From: F1-120-MAGs023 sp038228615 | Lineage (GTDB): Bacteria > Actinomycetota > Acidimicrobiia > IMCC26256 > PALSA-610 | DNA length: 9,662 nt | Reading direction: 5' to 3' | NCBI GenBank assembly: GCA_038228615.1 | Contig: JBBRPC010000135.1 | Span: forward strand, 1-9,662 | Shown here: positions 1 through 5,432 of the stretch, piece after piece | Numbering within the stretch: the first letter of the stretch is position 1 | Layout: the number at the start of each line of letters is the position of its first letter | Translations under genes and position numbers: made by a program | The notes under the pieces: generated by a model | What the model was told of the DNA's origin: nothing | Database searches by the model: none | Seen by the model: the letters and a program-made list of their open reading frames with translations, nothing else

Positions 1-443
1 AGGCGGCGCCGGTCATCTGACAGTTCGCGTTCGAACGCCTGTAACCGTTCGAGCACTGCACCGAGGTCGGTATCCGAAATCACCGGCAATGTCGCCAGCG
101 AATCATCGCTTTCAACGAGTTGTTCCCGTCCGTCGGGCCAACGCAACTCGAGCACACCAAGATCGGGTTCGATGAATCGCGTATCGGCCGCGCTCGTCCG
201 GGCCGTGTCGCCACCGAGAATCTTCGGAAGCTGATCAATCAGTTCTGCAACCGAGCCTCCGCGAGCGCGCCGCTGCTGCTCAGCTTCAAGAATTTCAATC
301 CGTGCTTGGGCGAGCCGACGGTAGTAACTGACAGCATTTTCCACCGCCGTCGCTTCAGTTTTGAATGCCCGCAAACTCGCGTCGTCGCGACCGGACAGTC
401 CGTCGACAACGCCAGGAACGATGAGCGCTTCAATACGGTCGAT
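1..443 (-). CDS. RsiG-like putative c-di-GMP-binding anti-sigma factor, partial (3' end beyond window)
   Basis: This reading frame stays open on the minus strand from about 476 to the left window edge, so the C-terminus is missing. About 147 codons are visible. The protein resembles RsiG (formerly annotated as aerial mycelium formation protein): an N-terminal PGVVDGL stretch, a helix ENAVSYYRRLAQARIE, then ELIDQLPKIL, a variable linker, and a second helix beginning FERELSDDRRR. In Streptomyces, RsiG holds the sigma factor WhiG inactive when loaded with a c-di-GMP dimer, through two helices carrying E-x3-S-x2-R-x3-Q-x3-D. Here helix one matches at E, S, R and Q, with Glu in the last position (294-341). 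Helix two shows E-x3-S-x2-R before the edge cuts it (9-32). No ATG, GTG or TTG lies in frame near the expected start, so I place the start at ATC 441-443 behind GGAGG; an assembly frameshift is the alternative. The family call is fairly sure; the sigma partner is not visible. Confidence 0.68.
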   Translation of the reverse strand, partial: MDRIEALIVPGVVDGLSGRDDASLRAFKTEATAVENAVSYYRRLAQARIEILEAEQQRRARGGSVAELIDQLPKILGGDTARTSAADTRFIEPDLGVLELRWPDGREQLVESDDSLATLPVISDTDLGAVLERLQAFERELSDDRRR

Positions 444-449
444 GACACA

Positions 450-454
450 CCTCC
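450..454 (-). promoter_or_regulatory. Shine-Dalgarno GGAGG before the RsiG-like gene
   Basis: GGAGG on the minus strand lies six bases before the in-frame ATC (441-443) of the RsiG-like gene. That spacing is ideal for initiation there. A GTG at 446-448 is too close to the GGAGG and is in the wrong frame. This is the strongest ribosome-binding site I see in the window and the main reason for placing the start here despite the unusual codon. Confidence 0.5.
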
Positions 455-473
455 AACGCCAGCATCGGTCAGC

Positions 474-502
474 ACCCTAGCGGGGTCGGCCGACACGATG
501 AA
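474..502 (-). promoter_or_regulatory. Possible promoter for the RsiG-like gene
   Basis: On the minus strand TTCATC (497-502) and TAGGGT (474-479) are separated by 17 bases. TAGGGT fits the TANNNT -10 pattern common in actinobacteria; the -35 is weak (three of six consensus positions). A transcript starting about seven bases downstream would carry a short leader with the GGAGG at 450-454. The site lies in the 150-base gap after moaD, consistent with the RsiG-like gene having its own promoter. Prediction by eye only. Confidence 0.3.
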
Positions 503-594
503 CTCCGATAGATACTCGAACTGGTTCCTCCGCGTGGCAATCCAGCCGAATCTCATCGGCCCGAAAGGTTCCGAGCTTCGCAATGGCGTGGAAG

Positions 595-843
595 TCATCC
601 ACCCGAAACGGGCGGGAGCACCGCGACTTCGTCACCTTCACCAAGGAGCGACCGCAGCCCGTCGGGAGGATCGTCGCCGTTCAGCCATATCCGAGAGTTC
701 GCCAGCACGGAGTCGAATCGCGCGCCGTAGCGACCGACCGCGGCATCGAGCAGCGCGCCGACAGTATCGGCCACAAACTCGTCGGAGCTTCGGCCGGCGG
801 CCTCACGCGCCGCTGCGAAACATCGCAGCGAGACCGCAGCCAC
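595..843 (-). CDS. MoaD/ThiS-family ubiquitin-like sulfur carrier protein
   Basis: This is an 82-residue protein with the size and shape of a MoaD/ThiS beta-grasp sulfur carrier. It has an N-terminal strand (VSLRCFAAAREAAG), a central helix (VGALLDAAVGRYG), the strand IWLNGDDPPDG, the late motif GDEVAVLPPVSGG, and a terminal Gly-Gly. In this family an E1-like enzyme adenylates and thiocarboxylates the last glycine, which then donates sulfur for molybdopterin or a related product. The start is GTG at 841-843, supported by AGAGG at 853-857, nine bases upstream and inside the end of the preceding gene. It follows that gene by two bases, suggesting co-transcription. No moaE, moeB or other cofactor gene is visible here, so the pathway is open: molybdenum cofactor is most likely, with another thiocarboxylate pathway as the alternative. 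Confidence 0.85.
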   Translation of the reverse strand: MAAVSLRCFAAAREAAGRSSDEFVADTVGALLDAAVGRYGARFDSVLANSRIWLNGDDPPDGLRSLLGEGDEVAVLPPVSGG

Positions 844-845
844 AA

Positions 846-1040
846 TCAGTTGCCTCTGGCAGCGTTCAGCGCTTCAAGCTCCGCGTCGACCTCGACAAGC
901 TCTCGTTCGATCCGTTCAAGGACAACCTCGTCGCTCCCCGAGGCCAGTGGATCATTTGCTGCTGGACCACTCGGGGCCGGGTGGGCAGACTGTGGGAGAC
1001 CGGGTGTCGCCATATTGGGATTCGAAACGCTGTGCTCCAT
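846..1040 (-). CDS. Small unrecognised protein with C-terminal charged helix
   Basis: I do not recognise this 64-residue protein. The first 35 residues are rich in Pro, Ala, Ser and Asn and look disordered. The last 30 form a likely amphipathic, highly charged helix (VLERIERELVEVDAELEALN) that could form a coiled coil. The helix loosely recalls the N-terminal coil of DksA/TraR-type proteins, but no zinc-finger cysteines follow. It starts 11 bases after the stop of the Lon-domain gene and ends two bases before moaD, and the moaD ribosome-binding site lies in its last codons, so it sits well inside a leftward operon. There is no clear Shine-Dalgarno for ATG 1038-1040; ATG 1011-1013, nine codons further in, is possible. 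The tight placement is the main support for a real gene. Confidence 0.6.
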   Translation of the reverse strand: MEHSVSNPNMATPGLPQSAHPAPSGPAANDPLASGSDEVVLERIERELVEVDAELEALNAARGN

Positions 1041-1051
1041 GGCATCACAGG

Positions 1052-1669
1052 CTAGTTGGAGCCTCGCTGCAGCTCGATGAGCGAAATCGCGTCGCTGAGC
1101 AGCGCGGCGAGCAAGTCGAGTTGCGCACCAACCGAATCTGTATGCAACAGTCGTTGCGCATCGAACGTCGCGAAGCCGATTCGAGCAGAGATCAGGTCTG
1201 CAAAATCCTGCGGCGAGAGTTCCGAAGGAATATCAAGGCGCACCGGGGGAGTCACAGCCGATGCCAACTGATCCACAAGCATTCGCACCGAGATCACCCG
1301 ATCTCGGTCAGCCGCGTGAGGCTCCGGACGGTCGACCATGGCGATCAACGCCCTGGGAAACGGGTCGTCTTCAAGCCACTCCAGGATCCGCAGACGCCGA
1401 ACACCTTCCACCAAGAGCCCGACCCTGCCATCGTCGAGCTGTTGCGCCTGCACGACACGAGCCAGACACCCAACGTCGCTCCGAACGTCGCCGCCGCCGA
1501 CCTCGCTCCCGCGTTCGATCAACGCGATACCAAACTCACCATCGCCCGCTAACACCTCGGCAATCATCACGAGATACCGCGGTTCGAAGATCTGCAACGG
1601 CAGCAGTTGCCCGGGAAACAGCACAGTACCCAGCGGAAACATCGGTTGCGGTCCCGTCGCAACGTTCAA
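1052..1669 (-). CDS. LON peptidase substrate-binding domain protein (stand-alone Lon N-terminal domain)
   Basis: This 205-residue protein consists only of the domain that recognises substrates at the N-terminus of Lon protease. Diagnostic are MFPLGTVLFPGQLLPLQIFE followed by PRY near residues 10-32, the strands GEFGIALIERG and DVGCLARVVQ, and the segment GLLVEGVRRLRI near 84-95. It has no ATPase or Ser-Lys protease domain, and the remaining C-terminal part is helical. Stand-alone members of this family are widespread in bacteria and their role is not settled; peptide or protein binding is the usual guess. The start shown is TTG 1667-1669, which overlaps the stop of the SirB1-like gene (TTGA). 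ATG 1640-1642, giving MFPLGTV directly and preceded by GGGA, is an equally good alternative. It belongs to the leftward operon, and the 64-residue gene follows. Confidence 0.88.
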   Translation of the reverse strand: MNVATGPQPMFPLGTVLFPGQLLPLQIFEPRYLVMIAEVLAGDGEFGIALIERGSEVGGGDVRSDVGCLARVVQAQQLDDGRVGLLVEGVRRLRILEWLEDDPFPRALIAMVDRPEPHAADRDRVISVRMLVDQLASAVTPPVRLDIPSELSPQDFADLISARIGFATFDAQRLLHTDSVGAQLDLLAALLSDAISLIELQRGSN

Positions 1670-2511
1670 TTTGTGCAGGCCCAGTACTGCCCCGCGGCGC
1701 GCTCGGCGACGAGTCGTTCATCACCGTCGAGCACAGCAACCGCTCGTTGTGCGGCAGCCCCCGCCGCGCCGAAGCGTCCGATAGCCGCAAATCGCGCCGC
1801 GAGTGCAAGGTGCTCTCCGGCTGGCAACCCCGGCAGCACAGCATGCAAGGAAAGGAGCACCCCGAGTCGCACGGGATCCGAGCCGAGACGCGACTGTTCA
1901 AGATTGTTGAGTACTCGAGCGAGCACCGCGGGTACCGAAACAGGAACCAATTCTTGTTCACGAAGGACTCTCCGACCGCCAAACAACGCATCGTGTCGTC
2001 GACGGCAACCGGCTTCATCGAGAAGTTCGCCTCCGTGAAACGGATCGCAGAACACTTTCGATGCGTGATCTTGCACAAGAAAATGCCCTGGCATCGAAAT
2101 CGGATCGATTGCCACACCAGCCCTTCGGCCAACTTCAATCGTCACAATAGACAGCGAGATAGGAATTCCGACGCGCCGCTCCAAGACTGCATCAATGAAC
2201 GAGTTCTCGGGATCGTTGTAGCGGGCGACATCTCCACGAAACGCAGCTCGGCGAAAGAGTACGGAACACACATCAGCGAAATCGCCGGGAACACACTCGC
2301 TTCCGAGTACATCGAGTTGCTGCATCACGTCGTCAATATCGACGGGCGGTCGCACTGCGGACGCAAGCAACGCTGCGGTGCGGTCGAGCGCGGGTGCCTC
2401 CTTATTCACCGCTGCAGCGAACGCCGCAATCCTGTCCACAAGCCAGAACGGTACCGAGTCGTCACCATCAGGGTCGAGCACCTCATCGTTTCGGGTGCGA
2501 GAATGGCCCAT
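1666..2511 (-). CDS. SirB1-family transglutaminase-like protein
   Basis: This 281-residue protein belongs to the SirB1/transglutaminase-like family (Transglut_core2). The signature runs from about residue 98: YNDPENSFIDAVLERR, then VGIPISLSIVTIEVGRRAG, then MPGHFLVQ (His143) and CDPFHGGELLD (Asp156). The tail (190-281) is helical and repeat-like (NNLEQSRLGSDPVRL; LALAARFAAIGRFGAA), as in family members with a TPR-like C-terminus. The usual catalytic Cys position is occupied by the GIPISL segment, so peptidase or transglutaminase activity is doubtful and a binding role is likely. I chose ATG 2509-2511; the frame stays open upstream to 2637, but that would overlap the divergent signal-peptide gene. 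No good Shine-Dalgarno precedes it, and GTG at 2482-2484 is possible. Its stop overlaps the start of the Lon-domain gene, so the two are probably coupled. Confidence 0.86.
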   Translation of the reverse strand: MGHSRTRNDEVLDPDGDDSVPFWLVDRIAAFAAAVNKEAPALDRTAALLASAVRPPVDIDDVMQQLDVLGSECVPGDFADVCSVLFRRAAFRGDVARYNDPENSFIDAVLERRVGIPISLSIVTIEVGRRAGVAIDPISMPGHFLVQDHASKVFCDPFHGGELLDEAGCRRRHDALFGGRRVLREQELVPVSVPAVLARVLNNLEQSRLGSDPVRLGVLLSLHAVLPGLPAGEHLALAARFAAIGRFGAAGAAAQRAVAVLDGDERLVAERAAGQYWACTN

Positions 2512-3490
2512 GGCTTGGGGACGACGCTGCGGCATGCTCGCGATCGGCGCGGCGGCGATACTCGGCTTCGGAGCCCATCCCGCGAGTGCCGAAGCATCGG
2601 TCACGCTGGGGACGACCAACTGGCGCAATATGGCCATCGGAGTGACACCGAGCGCAGTTGGAGTATCGGTCCGAACAACTGATCAGGGAGAGCAAGTCGA
2701 GCTCAGCGACCAACAGCACGTCGTCGTGGTCTTCGGCTACAACGGCGAACCCTATTTGCGCATCGATCGCGAGGGAACCTGGGTGAATCGTCGATCTCCA
2801 GAGGGCTACATCAACCGAACGACGAGGCCACAACCACACGTGCCGACTCGTTTTGACGCGCACGCGGCCCCAGATTGGCATCGCATCTCTCATGGCCATC
2901 TCTACCGATGGCCGGATCACCGCGCGCATCACACGTCCGGTACTGCCGCCAAGGAATGGCGCATTCCAATCACGATCGACGGACGCCCCGCTGAAATCGT
3001 GGGGTCGTTGCGATACGTCGCTCCCCACGCGCCAACGGCCGCGCTGATGGTTGGCGTCATCGCGCTCGGCATCGGCGTTGGTGTCGTGATGCGTTGGTCG
3101 CGCCGCGGGATCGTCACGCTCGCGTTCATTGTCGCGGCAACTGCAGTGATCCAACTCGCTGCCCAACACCAAGCAACCACGAGTCCCTTCCTCGATCAGC
3201 TCGGACCGACGTTGTACGCGCTCGGCACCTTCCTGAGCGCCGCCGCGGTCATCGTCGCCACCACCCGAGTACAGACCGGTGCGACTGCACCGATCACCCT
3301 GCTCGGGGGCGTCGCGATCGCCGTGTGCGGCGGCTTCGCGCGCTTCGATTGGCTCACGCACTCTCAAGTTCCGACTGCACTCAGCTATGCCGTCGCCACG
3401 TCTCTCGTGACACTCGCGCTGGTGCTCGGCGGAATTCTTAGCGGCGTTGCGGTTCGCGAACTACGGCGCGAACCGCAACCATCCAAATAG
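2510..3490 (+). CDS. Secreted/membrane-anchored protein with His-rich extracytoplasmic domain and about five membrane helices
   Basis: This 326-residue protein begins with a signal peptide (MAWGRRCGMLAIGAAAILGF, cleavage likely after HPASA near residue 27). An extracytoplasmic domain of about 145 residues follows, carrying FGYNGEPYLRI (75-85), RRSPEGYINRT (94-104) and the His/Arg-rich WHRISHGHLYRWPDHRAHH (123-141). The C-terminal half has about five hydrophobic segments, near 174-194, 201-218, 234-251, 261-276 and 289-315, and a short basic cytoplasmic tail. From memory, proteins with the GYxGEPYLR and DHRxH motifs recur in actinobacteria, mostly annotated as hypothetical and sometimes near copper-resistance genes; I cannot confirm this here. 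Clustered histidines would suit metal binding, which is inference. ATG 2510-2512 gives the best signal peptide; GTG 2495 would add five residues. It stands alone, divergent from the SirB1-like gene and convergent with the SET gene. Confidence 0.8.
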   Translation: MAWGRRCGMLAIGAAAILGFGAHPASAEASVTLGTTNWRNMAIGVTPSAVGVSVRTTDQGEQVELSDQQHVVVVFGYNGEPYLRIDREGTWVNRRSPEGYINRTTRPQPHVPTRFDAHAAPDWHRISHGHLYRWPDHRAHHTSGTAAKEWRIPITIDGRPAEIVGSLRYVAPHAPTAALMVGVIALGIGVGVVMRWSRRGIVTLAFIVAATAVIQLAAQHQATTSPFLDQLGPTLYALGTFLSAAAVIVATTRVQTGATAPITLLGGVAIAVCGGFARFDWLTHSQVPTALSYAVATSLVTLALVLGGILSGVAVRELRREPQPSK

Positions 3491-3500
3491 GTGCGAAGCG

Positions 3501-4016
3501 TTAGCGAGTGTTGGTCTCGTTCTGCATCGCGTCGATTCTGCGCTGCAGGTAGCTCGACATCCAGCCTCGATACCGTTCCTGTAGCTCAGGCCGTTGCCAA
3601 TCCGCACTCGTCACGACCTTGCGACACTCTGGGGTGCCGCATGCGCAAATGAACTCGTCGTAATCGGCGGCGTCACACATGGCGTAGTCGAAACAGACCT
3701 CGTCTCCGACGGCGATATTTGCCATCGCGACCAACAAGATGTTGCCGACGACACCCGTATTGGGAGCACAGGAGTGGTTGGCCAAATCTGCCGGATCGGG
3801 ATCGACAGATCCCACCATGTAGAGCTCGTCATCGATTTGGATGGCGTGGATTTGTCGGTCCTCTGGCAACGCCGAAAATGTGGCCCGGTCACACACGGTC
3901 CCACCAAAGCCGGCGACCGTTTCGCCGCACACAATGGGTTGCACCGCGAAGATCCCGTAGCCTTTTCGTCCGGCAGTTCGGACTTCAGCTTTGGCCGTCA
4001 GGAAGGAGTGGCTCAT
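3501..4016 (-). CDS. SET-domain-containing protein (putative protein-lysine methyltransferase)
   Basis: This 171-residue protein is almost entirely a SET domain. Visible motifs are KGYGIFAVQPI (18-28), which contributes to S-adenosylmethionine binding, the pseudoknot motif NHSCAPN (80-86), DEVCFDYA (105-112) with the catalytic-type Tyr111, and a post-SET-like CACGTPEC (124-131). Cys83, Cys124, Cys126 and Cys131 could bind one zinc. SET enzymes methylate lysines in proteins; the substrate of such small bacterial members is unknown. I use ATG 4014-4016, which begins just before the domain and has GGAG ten bases upstream; the frame stays open to 4226, but that extra part is low-complexity, unlike the family, and would run into the globin gene. 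It is divergent from the globin gene across 83 bases, and its stop is ten bases from the converging membrane-protein gene. Confidence 0.88.
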   Translation of the reverse strand: MSHSFLTAKAEVRTAGRKGYGIFAVQPIVCGETVAGFGGTVCDRATFSALPEDRQIHAIQIDDELYMVGSVDPDPADLANHSCAPNTGVVGNILLVAMANIAVGDEVCFDYAMCDAADYDEFICACGTPECRKVVTSADWQRPELQERYRGWMSSYLQRRIDAMQNETNTR

Positions 4017-4090
4017 GGCAACACAGCTCCATTCGTTCGTGAGGACAAGAGTCGAGCACGCTACTTGGATTGCGAGCCCACGACACACCT

Positions 4091-4094
4091 GGAG
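4091..4094 (+). promoter_or_regulatory. Shine-Dalgarno deciding the globin start
   Basis: GGAG lies five bases before TTG 4100-4102. The other candidate, TTG 4070-4072, has no such site. An ATG is not available because an in-frame stop TGA sits at 4040-4042 and no ATG lies between. The resulting N-terminus (MESLYDAVGG) lines up with the usual start of group II truncated haemoglobins. Confidence 0.6.
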
Positions 4095-4099
4095 CAACC

Positions 4100-4489
4100 T
4101 TGGAATCGTTGTACGACGCCGTAGGCGGCCAGACCTTCTTTGAACAGCTCGTTCGAAACTTTTACCAACGAGTCGAACACGACCCTGTGCTCCGACCGTT
4201 GTATCCGTCAGAGCTCGACGACTCACGCCATTGGCTCACGCTCTTTTTGGCCCAGTATTTCGGCGGCCCTGGCGCATACAGCGAGTCGAAAGGCCATCCA
4301 CGACTTCGAATGCGACACGGCCACCTCAAGATTGGGAGGAATGAACGCGACGCTTGGTGGAATGCAATGGCGGCAGCGTTAGACCAAACTGAACTCGTCG
4401 AACCTTACAAAAGCGCGATGCTGGAGTACTTCACGACATCGGCCGACTGGATGATCAATCACGATGACCAAGCGACAACAGAAACGTAG
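4100..4489 (+). CDS. glbO: Group II truncated haemoglobin
   Basis: This 129-residue protein resembles mycobacterial trHbO along its whole length. Visible are LYDAVGG (4-10), FYQRV with Tyr22 at B10, LYP with Tyr35 at CD1, FLAQYFGGPGAYSE (49-62), GHPRLRMRH with the proximal haem ligand His73, and RDAWW with Trp86 at G8. Tyr22, Tyr35 and Trp86 match the distal pocket of trHbO (Tyr23, Tyr36, Trp88), so high oxygen affinity or peroxide/nitric-oxide chemistry is likely; that is family knowledge. Haem is bound in the cytoplasm. TTG start chosen from GGAG at 4091-4094 and the family start. Its last 26 bases overlap the methionine aminopeptidase gene, making it probably the first gene of a rightward operon. 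The charged tail (HDDQATTET) lies within that overlap. Confidence 0.93.
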   Translation: MESLYDAVGGQTFFEQLVRNFYQRVEHDPVLRPLYPSELDDSRHWLTLFLAQYFGGPGAYSESKGHPRLRMRHGHLKIGRNERDAWWNAMAAALDQTELVEPYKSAMLEYFTTSADWMINHDDQATTET

Positions 4490-5432
4490 GGACATCCGCC
4501 GCAAGGGTGCTGCCAGCACGCTCGGCGTAGGTGGCGCTGTGGCGGCCGCTGAACATCACGCGAAATCCGCACGCGTGTCGCCGGGTCGAGTCACACCGCC
4601 ACGTTCTGTTCCCGACGCGGTCGTGCGCCCTCCATATGCACGTGCGCCAGATGCCCTCGAACCAGAATTCGCGCCCGGATCGTTCGTGCCGAGAATGCGC
4701 GCCGCCGGGCGCGCCGCCGCCGAGGTGCTGCGCATCGTCGGTGAACGCGTCGGGCCTGGCGTCACAACTGAGGAACTCGACGCGCTCGCGTTCGACACAT
4801 ACTTGGAGCTCGGCGGATACCCGAGCACCTTGGGGTACAAGGGGTATCGGAAAAGTCTTTGCACATCGGTCAACGAGATCATCTGTCACGGCATACCTGA
4901 TGATCGAGCCCTCGTCGAGGGCGACATCGTGAACTGCGATGTCACGATCTTCCTCGAAGGTGTCCACGGCGATACGAGCGCGACGTTTGCGGTGGGATCC
5001 GTGAGCGACGAGCGAGCCCGTCTCGTCGCGGTAACCCGGCAGTGTCTCTGGCGCGGAATTCGAGCGGTTCGCCCGGGCGTGCCAATGCACGACATCGGGC
5101 GCGCAATCCAGACGCACGCCGAGGCCCACAACTTTTCTGTCGTGCGAAACTTTGTCGGACACGGAATCGGCGAGGTGTTCCACTGCGCACCATCGGTACC
5201 CCACTACTACGACCGCGACGCCAACGACATCATGATGCCAGGCGACACATTCACGATCGAGCCCATGATTAATGCTGGTTCCTGGGAGGTCGGCAAGATC
5301 TGGCGTGATCGATGGACTGCGCCAACCGCCGACGGAAGCGACTCAGCACAATTCGAGCACACGCTGCTCGTGACAAACGAGGGCGTCGAAGTACTCACGC
5401 TTGGGCACGACGAAACGCCCGACTATGGCTGA
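4464..5432 (+). CDS. map: Methionine aminopeptidase, type I
   Basis: This 322-residue enzyme removes the initiator methionine from nascent proteins. The catalytic domain spans about 75-315. The five expected metal ligands are present: Asp159 (NCD), Asp170 (HGD), His233 (VGHGIGE), Glu266 (TIEPM) and Glu298 (FEHT), together with His142 (CHGIP) and His240 (VFH). The segment SLCTSVNEIICHGIPD is typical of type I. Ahead of the domain is the actinobacterial-style stretch SPGRVTPPRSVPDAVVRPPY (39-58), and before that a basic, Ala-rich extension (MTKRQQKRRDIRRKG onward), possibly for ribosome association; that role is inference. ATG 4464 lies inside the end of the globin gene and would give translational coupling; no later in-frame ATG keeps the conserved stretch. 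NCD, where NLD or NYD is more usual, is a small variation. The SDR gene overlaps its end by eight bases. Confidence 0.95.
   Translation: MTKRQQKRRDIRRKGAASTLGVGGAVAAAEHHAKSARVSPGRVTPPRSVPDAVVRPPYARAPDALEPEFAPGSFVPRMRAAGRAAAEVLRIVGERVGPGVTTEELDALAFDTYLELGGYPSTLGYKGYRKSLCTSVNEIICHGIPDDRALVEGDIVNCDVTIFLEGVHGDTSATFAVGSVSDERARLVAVTRQCLWRGIRAVRPGVPMHDIGRAIQTHAEAHNFSVVRNFVGHGIGEVFHCAPSVPHYYDRDANDIMMPGDTFTIEPMINAGSWEVGKIWRDRWTAPTADGSDSAQFEHTLLVTNEGVEVLTLGHDETPDYG

Noticed and set aside
120..1055. Open frame of 311 codons on the plus strand
   Set aside because: Antisense to the RsiG-like, moaD and 64-residue genes, with low-complexity Arg-rich content.
2512..2637. N-terminal extension of the SirB1-like gene by 42 residues
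   Set aside because: It is antisense to the signal peptide of the divergent gene, has low-complexity sequence and no family support.
1261..2682. Long open frame of 473 codons on the plus strand
   Set aside because: It lies opposite the SirB1-like and Lon-domain genes, which have clear family motifs. Its product is Arg/Ser/His-rich without any recognisable domain, as expected of an antisense shadow in GC-rich DNA.
3491..3500. Terminator between the membrane-protein and SET genes
   Set aside because: The ten-base gap and its flanks show no stable inverted repeat or T-run.
4017..4099. Promoters in the SET/globin divergent region
   Set aside because: TACTTG (plus) and TAGCGT (minus) resemble TANNNT -10 elements, but neither has a believable -35 at 16-18 bases, so I did not annotate them.
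4017..4226. N-terminal extension of the SET gene by 70 residues
   Set aside because: The extra residues are Arg-rich, not part of the SET fold, and would overlap the divergent globin gene; ATG 4014-4016 with GGAG is better.
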